A program made the translations under genes and the position numbers. The notes beneath the pieces are model-generated. The model saw only the letters and a list, made by a program, of their open reading frames with translations. It ran no database searches and was not told the DNA's origin. DNA of 64,000 nt from Leptobrachium leishanense (taxonomy: Eukaryota; Chordata; Amphibia; Anura; Megophryidae), in NCBI GenBank assembly GCA_009667805.1, contig CM019072.1:36573519-36637518 (forward strand), written 5' to 3'. Of this stretch, positions 35,270-45,937 are shown piece by piece. Within the stretch, counting starts at the first letter, position 1. Each line of letters begins with the position of its first letter.

Positions 35270-35590
35270 CACTCGATGAGGAATGTCAGCATATCCCTAC
35301 GAAACTCCGGTTGCTGGGGATGGTTTGCAGGAACAGCAGGAGACTCATGAGGTAGCGATAGTTGCTGTCCCTCTTAAGTTGCCCACTCTCCGCCAATATT
35401 TTCAACTTCTTCTCAATTTCTACAATTTGCTCTTCTGGAGCATGCACCGTTCTTCTCTTTATGGCTCTGGGATGTGCTGTCGGGGTCTGTGAGCTGGTTC
35501 CTTCCTGGCTCCACATCTGTCAGTGGTGGAGGTGGTGAGTCCAGAATAGGGACATCAGGTGGCTCATCCAGGGTCTCGCTAACCACATGT
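35270..35590 (-). pseudogene. Harbinger accessory protein remnant (BESS-like C-terminus)
   Basis: Minus-strand piece. An acidic/proline linker (PPDVPILDSPPPPLTDVEPG) shifts frame near 35500 into KRRTVHAPEEQIVEIEKKLK, then YRYLMSLLLFLQTIPSNR. The last part resembles the BESS motif found with MADF/Myb-type DNA-binding accessory proteins of Harbinger transposons. The N-terminal DNA-binding domain is not present. The call rests on short similarity plus the neighbouring transposase exon. Confidence 0.55.
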
Positions 35591-35721
35591 CACGCTGGCA
35601 CCAGGCTGGCGCTGTGGTAAGGCCCTGGTTCAGGTAAAAGCCCCTATATGCAGAAATACTACAGACACACATCAATATATATATATAAAAACACCAAAAA
35701 AGAGCACTCCATATCAATGAC

Positions 35722-36195
35722 AGTAGTATAGGACTGTATATAACGTCAAACTCATTTTGACAGGTGCCCCACCCAGACCACACCCATTCCACCGCCCACT
35801 CTCTGCCCAGACCACACCCTAACCACCCAGACTCCGCCCACTCCCCGCCAGACCACGCCCCAACACGACCATTTCTCCACTTAGAAAGGCCCCTTACCCC
35901 GCCCAGACTCCTCCCATGACCAGCTCCAAACCCCGCCCAAATTTCAAACCCCTTACTCCACCCAGTGCCCTCCTAATCCCACCCACGTAGGATGCGCATG
36001 CTCAGTCAACGCCGGACATGTCCGAGCATGTCCTAAATCGTGTTCCTGGAACCTGTTTCTAATCTTATAGATGTGTCTTAGGATTTAGCCTTAATATGAT
36101 AGGGCAGCGAAGATTCCTTCGTGGTCGGCGCAAGGGTTTATAATCCACCCCCTGACAAAGAAATACACAAAGCCGCACAAATCAAAGCTTGAAAG
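35722..36195 (+). repeat. Left inverted repeat of the Polinton (outer part)
   Basis: Complement of the right repeat. It continues at 39204-39262 beyond a LINE insertion, where it includes the first codons of a duplicate integrase start (MKTYVDSDK). Confidence 0.92.
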
Positions 36196-36386
36196 AAACA
36201 TAGAAACATAGAAAAATGTCGGCAGATAAGAACCTTTCGGCCCATCTAGTCTGCCCAATTACATGGATACTTTACCTGGATTTATCTTTTGTTTAGGATA
36301 GCCTTATGCCTATCCCATGCCTGCTTAAATTGAATTACTGTTTTGGCCTCTACCTCTTCTACTGGAAGGCTGTTCCATGTATCCAC

Positions 36387-37472
36387 CAGTGACGTGCGGT
36401 GAGGTCAGTGGCTGGTGAGGCACTGGCTAGTATCAAAGCCAGATATACACAAGTTACATAGGTTCAGTGCTCCCCAGGAGCATTGTATCAGAGGTCAGGG
36501 CGCTGCTACTATATTACAATGCTTTGGGCTTGGGATTCTGTAATAAGATGCTTTGGGCTGATGGTTCTGTATTTGGATGCTTTGGGCTTGTGGTTCTGTA
36601 TTAGGATGCTTTGGGCTAGTGGTTCTGTATTAGGATGCTTTGGGCTGGGGGTTCTGTATTAGAATGCTAGGTCAGTGGCTCTGTATTACGATGCTTTGTG
36701 CTTGGGATTCTGTATTAAGATGCTTTGGGCTGATGGTTCTGTATTAGGATGCTTTGGCTGGTGGTTCTGTATTAGGATGCTTTGGGCAGGTTGTTCTGTA
36801 TTAGGATGCTTTAGACTGGTGGTTCTGTATTAGGATGGTTTGGGTTTGGAGTCCTGTATTAGGATGTATGTGGCTGCTCAGTGCTTACCACGATCTGGCA
36901 GCTTTCAGTATCGCCACGATCTGGCAGCTAACAGGAATCCCCACAATGTCTGTGTTTTCCTCCAGGCAGCCTAGTGTGACACTGAGGCCACACCCTGAGC
37001 ACAGCCCCACGCCCACCGATTGGCGCAAGACAGTCACATGACTGTCCTGTACCAATCAATGCATTGGAGGCATGCCTCACAGGCAGGCATTTTTTGAATG
37101 GCTTGGACCAATAGCGCTTTCCTATTCGTCCAAGCTATTCCATTGCTCTCCCAGGGCCTCAGAGGCACTGGGAGAGCAATGTTCAGGAAGTGGGCAGTGC
37201 TCGGACATCTGTTCATTGAACAGACGTGCCGCACTGCACACGTCTTGGCAGCCTACGCGATTTGCACAGCGTCCTGCTACGCAAATCGCGTAGGCTCAGG
37301 CTGCTGCTGCAAAAAAACCTAAAGGATGTGAAGATGGACGGAGCCAACGGGGAAACGCAGAGCAGGTGAGTTTAACTTTGATTTATCAATTTATTATTTG
37401 TGTAGCTGTGCTGCAGCCCTTAATGGCAGGTGAGGCTCTGCCTCACCTGCCACCCATGACCGCACGTCCCTA
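36387..37472. mobile_element. hAT-type element 3 in the CR1 LINE (1,086 bp)
   Basis: Ends CAGTGACGTGCGG and complement-type CCGCACGTCCCTA. Perfect 8-bp duplication GTATCCAC (36379-36386, 37473-37480). The empty site is visible in CR1 copy 2 (atgtatccaccacccgctc at ~22397). No transposase. A second inverted pair (caggtgaggc.. / ..gcctcacctg) and a tandem repeat lie inside. Confidence 0.92.
36515..36860 (+). repeat. ~30-bp tandem repeat inside hAT element 3
   Basis: About eleven copies of a unit TTCTGTATTAGGATGCTTTG followed by GGCTGGTGG, with small indels. Confidence 0.9.
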
Positions 37473-38072
37473 GTATCCACCACCCTCTCAGTAAAATAAT
37501 GCTTCCTGATGTTACTTTTAAACCTTTGCCCCTCTAATCTAAGACTATGTCCTCTTGTTTTGCTACTTTGTTTCCTTTTAAATATACTCCCTTCCTCTAC
37601 CTTGTGGATTCCCTTTACGTATTTAAATGTTTCTATCATATCTCCTCTGTCTCATCTTTTTTCCAAGCTGTACATGTTAAGATCATTAAGCCTTTCCTGG
37701 TAACTTTTCTCCTTCAAGCCGTACACCATTTTAGTAGCCCTTCTCTGAACTCTCTCTAAGATGTCTATATCCTTCTGGAGATACGGTCTCCAGTACTGCA
37801 CACAGTACTCCAAGTGAGGTCTCACCAGTGCTCTGTACAGTGACATGAGCACTTCCCTTTCCTACTGCTAATACCTCTCCCTACACAACCAAGCATTCTG
37901 CCAGCATTTCCTGCTGCTCTATTACATTGACTACTTACCCTTAGATCCTCTGAAATAATAACCCCTAAATCCCAACCCTCAGATGTTGAGGTTAGGACTG
38001 TATCAAATATTCTATATTCAGCCCTTGGGTTTTTACGTCCCAGGTGCATTATCTTGCACTTATCCACATAAA

Positions 38073-39185
38073 CCCCTTAAGGACGGGAGTAATTTTACAA
38101 CTTCGGCGCTGTTTCGGAAGTAGAAGTTTGCGGAGCTCATTTTGACCGTTTTTAAGTCACATATTATTATACCACCCAGACAAATTATATATCGTTCTTT
38201 CCGGCAGAATCGGCAGATTAATAATATATCATTATTATATGTATATGTCATGCCCTGCCAAAATGCTATAACAAAAAATGTAAAAAAAAGTAAATAAATG
38301 TGAATTTTCAATAAAATTTCAATCTTCCACAGTGTGTAAAGTGTTTTTTTTTAAATTTTATTATCCGAGGCTCTGCGGTCTTATGCTATGGGGTAGATTT
38401 GTTAAAAAAATTAGAACGGGGAACCCATTTTTTTTTTGGGGAGAAATTGCGTGATTTTAGCTAAACAACCCCCAAAAAAAAATCATTATAATTGAAATGT
38501 GAACAATAGTGCTGCATTTAAAAAAAAAAATGTATTTATTTTTTATCATTTAACTTATTATTTTTTATTATTTTTATTTTTTTTAAACTTTAATTTTACT
38601 TATAACATGGTCATGTTTGATATCATTGGAAAGGCCATGCTCTGGCCTTTCCAGCAATATCATACATGACCCCCTAGATCCCATATCTCCTCTATGGTAT
38701 TTCCATAGGAAATCCCTTTGCAGCTAGGGGGTTCCCCAGTTAACTGACATCATCGCGCATGGCGCGATGAGTCAGTTGAGCGTGAGCGGGGGGGGGTGAC
38801 CCAGAGGTGGGGGCTGCCATCCAAGATGTCGGCCCCCACCGGAAATAGGCCGCGATCGGGCACAAATTAGTGCCCGGTCGCGACCTGGCAACTAAGGGGT
38901 TAACCCCCCATACATCGCTGGAAAGGTCAGGCTGTGACCCTTCCAGCGATGCTGGCCACAGCCGCCTGGTCCCCGGCGATGGGGAGATAGAGGGATCCAA
39001 AGAACCCCCCCCACTGATGACGTCAGTGCGCCGGAGGAGGAAACCCTGCCGATCTGACTCCGTGGGACTCTGGAGGTGAGTATCTCCCGGGGGGGCTGAA
39101 AACGCCGCGGACATACAATTACGTCCTGCGGCTTCAAAGTCCGCCTAATGCAGGGCGTAATTGTACGTCCTGCTGCGTTAAGGGG
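38073..39185. mobile_element. TTAA MITE family D in the CR1 LINE (1,113 bp)
   Basis: Ends CCCCTTAAGGACGGGAG and complement-type GCGTTAAGGGG. Flanks TAAA (38069-38072, a one-base variant) and TTAA (39186-39189). The empty site is in CR1 copy 1 (gagttttaatgtgg at ~4370). Contains ggcatgatgtcag-type hairpins and A/T runs. No gene. Confidence 0.85.
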
Positions 39186-39603
39186 TTAAAACTCAATTGA
39201 AAGGTTTATTTAAACACCGCAAGAAAATACAATCATGAAGACGTACGTCGACAGCGATAAAAAACAACATTATATTTTTTTATTTACAAAGACAGCCAGT
39301 TGCTCGTGTGTAATACGTTTTTTGTTCTTTTTCTGGGTAGTAAAGATCCACGCGGGGTGTAGTAGTCAGTAACGGGTAAAGTTTTGGTTTGGAAAGATGT
39401 ATCGGGTGGCGTACCTGTGTTAGCAGCCTCCAGTTTTTTTAAGCGTTCCAGGTGATCTCTGTTTGTAGTATTACAGACCACCGTCGATGGAACATTTAAT
39501 TCAGCCATAGCCTGTAGAAAATGATCCCAGCCCGAAGGGGCTTTACGTTGTGACGCGGCGTTATTTTGCGTCACACATCGTACCAGATCTAGTATGTTAG
39601 AGC

Positions 39604-41428
39604 TAGGGTTGCACCGATACCGATACTAGTATCGATATCGGTGCCGATACCGAGTACTGCAGGAGTACTCCGGGTACTCCTGCAGTACCCCCGATATTTT
39701 TTTCCGATACCGGAAGCCGGCATTGAGCCGGCTTGCCGGCATCCGAGGGGCTGGGGCGGCTGTCCGAATGCTCTATCGGCATTTCGGTCAGGCCCTGCAG
39801 CTGCTCACCCCACTTTGTTTATACTTACCTTCCTTGCGACGCTGGGAAAGTCTTTGCGCGCTCCTTGGAAGGTCCCCAGCCGCGATCACGTGGGATCATG
39901 TGATCGCGGCTGGGGTCCTTCCAACGAGCGCACGCGCAGAAACTTTCCCGGCGTCGCTAAAGAAAGGTAAGTATAAACAAAATGAGCAGCAGCAGGGCCT
40001 GTCCGAATGCCGATAGAGCCCTGCAGCTGCTCTCCGCTCATACTTACCTTCCTTTAGCGACGCCGGGAAAGTTTCCCCGCGTGCGCTCGTTGGAAGGACC
40101 CCAGCCGCGATCACATGGTTCCACGTGGTCGCGGCTGGGGACCTTCCAAGGAGCGCGCGTGCGCGAAGACTTTCCGGGCGTCGCTAAAGGAAGGTAAGTA
40201 TGAGCGGAGAGCTCCAGGTGAGCTGGGGGGGCATTATCCATGAGCTGGGGGCAAATCCATGAGCTGGGGCCAAATCCATGAGCTGGGGGGCATTTCCATG
40301 AGCTGCGGCGCATTTCCATGAGCTGGGGCATTTCCATGAGCTGGGGGGCATATCCATGAGCTGGGGGCATTTCCATGAGCTGGGGGCATATCCATGAGCT
40401 GAGGGATTTCCATGTGCTGGGGCATTTCCATGTGCTGGGGCATTTCCATGAGCTGGGGCATTTCCATGAGCTGGGGGCATATCCATGAGCTGGGGGGCAT
40501 TTCCATGTGCTGGGGGGCATTTTGCATGTGCTGGGGCATTTCCATGAGCTGGGGGGCATATCCATGAGCTGGGGGGCAGTATCCATGAGCTGGGGGGCAT
40601 TTCCATGAGCTGGGGCACTTCCATGTGCTGGGGAATTTCCATGAGCTGGGGGCATATCCATGAGCTGGGGGCATAGCCATGAGCTGGGGGCATATCCATG
40701 AGCTGGGGGGCATATCCATGAGCTGGGGCATATCCATGAGCTGGGGGGCATATCCATGAGCTGGGGCATTTCCATGTGCTGGGGCATTTCCATGAGCTGG
40801 GGCATTTCCATGTGCTGGGGCATTTCCATGAGCTGGGGGGCATTTCCATGTGCTGGGGCATTTCCATGAGCTGGGGCATATCCATGAGCTGGGGGGCATA
40901 TCCATGAGCTGGGGGCATTTCCATGAGCTGGGGCATTTCCATGAGCTGGGGGCATTATCCATGAGCTGGGGGGCAGTATCCATGAGCTGGGGACAGTATC
41001 TATGAGCTGAGGGGCATTATCCATGAGCTGGGGCAATATCCATGAGCTGGGGGCATTATCCATGAGCTGGGGCAATATCCATGAGCTGGGGCAATATCCA
41101 TGAGCTGGGGGCATTATCCATGAGCTGGGGGCATTATCCATGAGCTGGGGCAATATCCATGAGCTGGGGCAATATCCATGAGCTGGGGGCATATCCATGA
41201 GCTGGGGGCAAATCCATGAGCTGAGGGGCATTATCCATGAGCTGGGGCATATCCATGAGCTGGGGGGCAAATCCATGAGACCTGGGGGCTTTATATGAGG
41301 TCTGTTCTTATTGGAAAGCGGTCACATGACATAAGATAAAAGTATCGGTACTCGGTATTGGTGAGTACTTGAACAAAAGTATCAGTACTCGTACTCGGTC
41401 TTAAAAAAGTGGTATCGGTGAATCCCTA
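39604..41428. mobile_element. hAT-type element 4 in a Polinton gene (1,825 bp)
   Basis: Ends TAGGGTTGCACCGATACC and complement-type GGTATCGGTGAATCCCTA. Perfect 8-bp duplication GTTAGAGC (39596-39603 and 41429-41436). No transposase. It carries two long GC hairpins (39820-39985; 40030-40205) and a minisatellite. Confidence 0.93.
40210..41285 (+). repeat. Minisatellite in hAT element 4
   Basis: About 60 copies of a ~17-18-bp unit CCATGAGCTGGGGCATTT with variants in GGGG length and TGTGCTG. Open frames across it are repeat artefacts. Confidence 0.95.
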
Positions 41429-41877
41429 GTTAGAGCCGTGTATAATTTGTGTTTTGTAAACAAATTCACCTTTTTCATTCCAAGTTGCAATATGATTAGG
41501 CTGAACCATTTTACGGAGTAAATTGGCGTTCTTTTTAAAACGTTCATTTACATGTTCAAGAATTTCGTGCGTTACATTATTCACAGGTGCGTTATTAACA
41601 GGTTGACTTACAGGTTTGTTCCCTTCGGGGAGTAAAAACGTCAGATGTTTTTTTTCCCGCGCCCCCTGTTTAGACAAAACCAAATACTTTTGCAAAGCGG
41701 CTGTGTACATCTTAATCTTATCATCCTCAGATATGTTATTTCTTTGCAGTATGTCTGCTATTTCTGCATCTAGGCAATGCGTAGCTGTCTGTCGTATGTC
41801 GTATTCGCTCTGCGGTGCTTGACTTAAACGTTCAAAATCATGCTTGGGCACCAAGTACATTTTTTCAGCGTGTTCCA

Positions 41878-42207
41878 TTATCTGTTAGTCAAGAGACCCG
41901 TCAATAACGGTATAGCTATGCCTAAAAGGGAGCCGATGAAGCCTCCCGACTGTTGCACCAGTCACTTCTTGTTTGTAATGGGCACTTTTCTATTGCTTAG
42001 TGTCTTTATAATTTTTTTCCACTTTCTCAGATAGCCTTTCGGATGGTTTGATAAGGGTATTCGGCCTTTGAGCACATTAAGAGCTATTTCACATATGGTT
42101 TGCAATAGATCATTCTTTGCGTTACAGAGAATAACTTTTCTCTCATGAGGTTTAGCTCTCACCAAAGTTTTCAAAAGCTCCCAATTGCGGCGTAGTCTCT
42201 GTGACAT
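41878..42207 (-). pseudogene. Polinton small basic protein with hydrophobic C-terminus
   Basis: Starts MSQRLRRNWELLKTLVRAKP; Lys/Arg-rich with a short helical middle (TICEIALNVLKGRIPL). A TGA at 41962-41964 interrupts it just before a Gly-rich hydrophobic tail (SGGFIGSLLGIAIPLLTGLL). The pattern of a basic body and hydrophobic tail recurs in Polintons and resembles adenovirus-like core or membrane-active peptides; function is inference. The stop overlaps the next start (TAATG at 41880-41876), implying a compact operon-like arrangement. Confidence 0.7.
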
Positions 42208-42250
42208 GTTTACAGTTACTGTTACACGCTAGGAATGAATAGATGCATGT

Positions 42251-42915
42251 CTAGACACGTTTTTTAAAGGTTGATTTCTTAAAGATATTCACAGCCGGCA
42301 GAGCCGGTGGAAAGAGTCCCGTTCTTAAACGGTACTCTTCGGGAGTTGTGTTTTTTAAATCCACCAGCAGGTAACCGTAAGGCTCGTGCGTAGCGTCTTC
42401 GAAAGCTTCTAAAAAGAAACACGTTCTACCCGGGTACATTTGCCTCGCAAAAGTTGTAACTTGTAATTTATCGCGGGGGTTTTTAAACAGTACCATGTAT
42501 TTTGTGTTTAAATTGATGGTTCTACTTTTTTTACCCTGACAAAAAACATTTTGTACAAGATACATTACGCTGAGATTTCTATGGTGTACGTATTTCGTAA
42601 AGACCTTTTCAATCTCTGAATTCTCACATGCGTATTCCATAAGGTCGTCAATGAACGTTAAATTTACCTTATCCGGTGGAAAAAGGTTATCGTCATTAAA
42701 TGATGAGGGGAGGCCCTCTATGAATTTAATCTGCGGAGTGAATACATCAAATCATCGTACAGTTTTTGCCAGCACGCGTAAAACCAAACTACGTTATCGG
42801 GGTTGTGCGACAACAACGTACCGGCGTTTAGTAAAAGCTGTTTAACGAAATAACTTTTCCCTGAGTTGGAAAGGCCGGTCAATAATACATGAAAAAGGAT
42901 GTTGCATTCGGTAAT
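42251..42915 (-). pseudogene. Polinton FtsK/HerA-type packaging ATPase
   Basis: Would pump genome DNA into a capsid. Walker A is visible as TGLSNSGKSYF (~42860) and a Walker B-like LTFIDDLM (~42640), followed by VHHRNLSVMYLVQNVF and a C-terminal domain to 42251. Frame breaks: one directly before Walker A, one near 42740. It is short (~220 codons), as in Polinton ATPases. The start region overlaps the end of the capsid-like gene. Confidence 0.82.
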
Positions 42916-43589
42916 CCATATTCCTTTATCTCTATAGTAATATGGTCAAAATGTTTTTTACTGACGAGTATGTAATCGGGTTTAACATAACGCTGTGTAA
43001 CCATTTCATTGTTGTTACCTGTGATTTCCACAGACCTCAGTAAAGGTACAAAACTATCGCCTACACGTTGATGTTCTATAATATCCGTATAAACAAAAAG
43101 ATTATAAAAACCGGCTTGGATGTTGGCGCAGAACTTTGCGGCATTACTTCCGGACGTATCGTTGCTGTCGAGCCCCAGGATTTTTGCGATTTTATCACCC
43201 GGTGAAAAGGTATGCGTTGTGCTTTTTGATACCTTTACAATTCTCTCAAAAGGATCGTACGATAGTTTTAGTTCAATCGGCGGGTGTCTCATACCCTCAA
43301 TTTTAACGTTGATCGCATCAATCAATTCATCGACGCTGCTATAAAAACCCGCTTTGACGTACAACGTTTTAACGGGAACCTCGACTCTACCCACGAAGAA
43401 TTTACCCTCTGTCATTTCAAACGTATTCCATGTGTGGGGATATTGTATTTCAGTCAAAGCAACTTCCCATTCACCCTTGAGATCAATCGGTTTTGCTAAC
43501 TTTGTTGTATAATTTGATATTTAGTTTTGCAGGAAGGTGTGAAAGGACGCGTTACTGGGCAGAGTAATGTAGAACGGTGAATCCTCCAT
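42879..43589 (-). pseudogene. Polinton minor-capsid (penton-like) protein
   Basis: Starts at ATG 43589-43587 with FYITLPSNASFHTFLQN, then a TAA at 43521-43523. It continues LAKPIDLKGEWEVALTEIQY and, later, GFYNLFVYTDIIEHQRVGDS and VPLLRSVEI. These are signatures of the single-jelly-roll minor capsid protein of Polintons. The family's usual C-terminus is missing: the frame runs into the ATPase start and stops at 42879. The assignment to minor rather than major capsid is from family knowledge. Confidence 0.72.
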
Positions 43590-43592
43590 AAG

Positions 43593-44697
43593 TCAAATGT
43601 CCGTTAAGTCTTTTTCACTGATCCAACTGTTAAACTTTTGGGGGTACCCTAACCATTTAACGTAGTAATATTTTTTCCCTTTCTCTGTCTTTTTTCTTAA
43701 ATTTTCTCGGTCCTGTAGCGACGCCAATAGTCTTGCGGCACTTTCTGTACTTCTTCCTCGTAGAACGATTCTTCATTGGGCTCACCCGCGTAGTCTTTCA
43801 ATTTATAGAGCGGCTTCCTACCTTTTGTGTTTATATCAACGACTATAAATATCTCGTCGGTGTATGACTGCTCGTAACCTTTCCTAAAAGTATTTTTATA
43901 TTTTGATATTCTGACGTTATCACAGATGTTTAATTTTGGTTTGATTTCTTTAGTATTTGTGTAAGCGCCGTAAACAGTCTTCCACACCTTCAGAGAATTT
44001 TTAACTGTCACATCTACAGGTTTACAACGTATAGTTCTGTGATAAGTGTGATTGTAGCTATGGACCATATCCTGTAAAACATCTATGTACCTGAAGGTAC
44101 TACGGTGGTGAAAGTATCGCCACATTTTAGACTTGAGGGTTCTATTAAAGCGTTCAACAACGGACGCTTTTACGTTGTTGTTGGTTACAAAGTGATATAC
44201 ACTGTATTTTTTAAACACTTTTTAATGGTGCCGTTCAAGAACTCTTTACCACAATCCGTCTGTATCTTTTTAGGTACACGGCCCTCCTGTAAAATTGTTT
44301 CAAAAGCTTTTGCAACAGCGATACTGTTTTAGCCAACAGTTTTAGCCTTTATGGCGATTGCCCAGGCGTATTTAGACAGTATATCGACGACCGCTAAGAC
44401 ATATTTGAAGCCGTAATTTTCTTTCGCTAAATCAGATAGAGCTATAAGGTCTGCTTGCCACTGCACGTCGATGTTAGTAATGCAAACCATGTTTCTCTGA
44501 AACTTATGTCTAATGGGTTTATACAACGTATAGGTATCTTGGCACTCGAGCCATTCCTTCACGTCTCTTCTTTTCAGAGGGTAATGTCTGACCTCTCTAA
44601 GAACAGCTTCTGCCCCTGCGTAAGACGCCGGTATCCTCGGCGTATAATACGTTTTCTGAAGTATTACGTTTTTATCGCTGTCAACGTACATCTTCAT
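43593..44697 (-). pseudogene. Polinton integrase
   Basis: Retrovirus-like integrase used for insertion with 6-bp duplications. Catalytic core: VQWQADLIAL (first Asp), KYVLAVVDILSKYAW, a QTDCGKEF block (second Asp) and VVERFNRTLKSKMW (Glu). A C-terminal chromodomain-like segment YYYVKWLGYPQKFNSWISEK lies at 43600-43675. Damage: TAA at 44329-44331, a one-base indel near 44225, and TAA plus frameshift near 43690. The start MKMYVDSDK lies inside the inverted repeat. Confidence 0.88.
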
Positions 44698-45213
44698 GAT
44701 TGTATTTTCTTGCGGTGTTTAAATAAACCTTTCAAGCTTTTATTTGTGCGGCTTTGTGTATTTCTTTGTCAGGGGGTGGATTATAAACCCCTGCGCCAAC
44801 CACAAAGGAATCTTCGCTGCCCTATCATACTAAGGCTAAATCCTAACACATCTATAGGAATAGAAACAGGTTCCAGGAACACGATTTAGGACATGCTCGG
44901 GCATGTCCGGCATTGACTGAGCATGTGCATCCTACGGGGGTGGGATTAGGAGGGTGCTGGGTGGAGTAAGGGGTTTGACATTTGGGCAGGGTTTGGAGCT
45001 GGTCGTGGGAGGAGTCTGGGCAGGGTAAGGGGCGTTTCTAGGTGGATAAATGGGTGTGTTGGGTGTGGTCTGGGTGGGGGAGTGGGCAGAGTCTGGACAG
45101 GGTTAGGGCGGGGTCTGGGTGGAGAGTGGGTGGGGGAATGGGCATGGTCTGGGTGTGGCTGGGCGGGGAACCTGTCAAAATGAGTTTGACGTTATATACA
45201 GTCCTATACTACT
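44670..45213 (-). repeat. Right inverted repeat of the Polinton
   Basis: About 544 bp, uninterrupted. It includes a G/T-rich imperfect repeat (gtctgggtgg-type words) at 44940-45165 and reaches into the integrase start. Confidence 0.92.
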
Positions 45214-45299
45214 AATGACCACCTTCATCCACCATTTTCTGCAACAAAAAAAACACATTTCAAAAATTCAAAAAACCTGACTGAGGTAAAATGATGGGG

Positions 45300-45830
45300 A
45301 TTCAGTTAACAAAGTATGATCATAGAGAAAAAAGGGGGTGAAGCGCCCACCGGAAGTGAGTGTCTATCCCACTCGCTGAATGTTGTGTATGGGGGTTTCT
45401 CTAAATACCCGAATAACAACTAGACAGAAAGGAATACAACACAGCGCCTAAAGACCTGGGTCCACAAGAAAGTGGGGTAGACACACCATATGTCCATAAA
45501 CAGTAGTCCTTATCTTCAGGAGTAAATCTTCTTAAAAATGCAGATGATGTGGTGTACACTGCAGGAGAAAACACAGAGAGGACCAAAATTGCGCAGTACA
45601 ACAGCACCCGATGAGAGTAACTTATATTCGTATTTAACTCACATTCTGGGGAACCTATAACCAGCTCTCAGGAATATAACAGACAGGGACTTATATCAGG
45701 TGCCCATAGACCCTTCAATCCACTTCTCCAGGGTTGCCAAAAGAGAAAATAAAACGATTGAGCCTCTATTGGCTCCATCACAATACGCGCAGCAAATCAT
45801 ACAGGTGTTCCCCAAACCTTCTTTGCAGGA
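45300..45830. other. Unassigned, probably Penelope flank
   Basis: No open frame with homology. It precedes the inverted terminal repeat of a Penelope-like element and may be its outer flank. Confidence 0.35.
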
Positions 45831-45899
45831 TCATAAGGCAGACAGCAGTTGAATCAAAATAAAAACATTTATTTGTTTAAAATAGACAAATCATATCTA

Positions 45900-45937
45900 C
45901 CAGGACGCGTTTCGCCATCAATGGCTTCCTCAGCTGG
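45900..45937 (-). ncRNA. Hammerhead ribozyme-like motif 2 (minus strand)
   Basis: Exact inverted copy of motif 3: CCAG, CTGAGGA, hairpin GCCA-TTGA-TGGC, GAAACGCGTC, CTGG. All core positions intact. Confidence 0.8.

Larger units (their letters stand above)
36196..39196 (-). mobile_element. CR1-like LINE, copy 3, in the Polinton's left repeat
   Basis: Same family as 4298-5131, inverted. A 7-bp duplication TTGAAAG flanks it (36189-36195, 39197-39203). The simple tail (aaacatagaaacatag) is at its left end. The RT tail reads [20 protein letters not shown] and [14 protein letters not shown] around 37652-37852. It was later split by a hAT-type element (36387-37472) and a TTAA MITE (38073-39185). 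Net LINE length is about 790 bp. Confidence 0.9.
39284..41878 (-). pseudogene. Polinton-type conserved protein, split by a hAT-type element
   Basis: Unassigned virion-associated-type gene of Polintons. The first part (41878-41429) starts MEHAEKMYLVPKHDFERL and reaches GEFVYKTQIIHGSN. The second part (39600-39284) continues with a WDHFLQAMAELNVPSTVVCN region and ends HTSNWLSL. A 1,825-bp hAT-type element lies between, at an 8-bp duplication; the reading frame is collinear on the two sides. Its start overlaps the stop of the next gene as TAATG. I recognise the family as recurrent in Polintons but know no assigned function. Confidence 0.75.
35722..45213. mobile_element. Polinton/Maverick element, internally deleted, with nested insertions
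   Basis: Termini 5'-AGTAGTATAGG...CCTATACTACT-3', a perfect 6-bp duplication AATGAC (35716-35721 and 45214-45219) and ~540-bp inverted repeats are Polinton hallmarks. Minus-strand genes from the right end: integrase, minor-capsid-like protein, packaging ATPase and two small Polinton proteins. Protein-primed DNA polymerase, major capsid protein and protease are missing. Removing the nested elements leaves about 4.65 kb, against the usual 15-20 kb. All recognised genes are damaged. Confidence 0.93.

Noticed and set aside
38740..39137. 124-codon frame in the TTAA MITE
   Set aside because: GC-rich hairpin sequence of a MITE; overlapping frames on both strands and no recognisable domain.
40044..41276. 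410-codon Pro/His/Gly-rich open frame
   Set aside because: It is the translation of the 17-18-bp minisatellite inside hAT4 plus its GC hairpins; several frames are open at once.
45401..45607. 68-codon frame near the Polinton's right flank
   Set aside because: No homology, short, in untranslated Penelope-type sequence.
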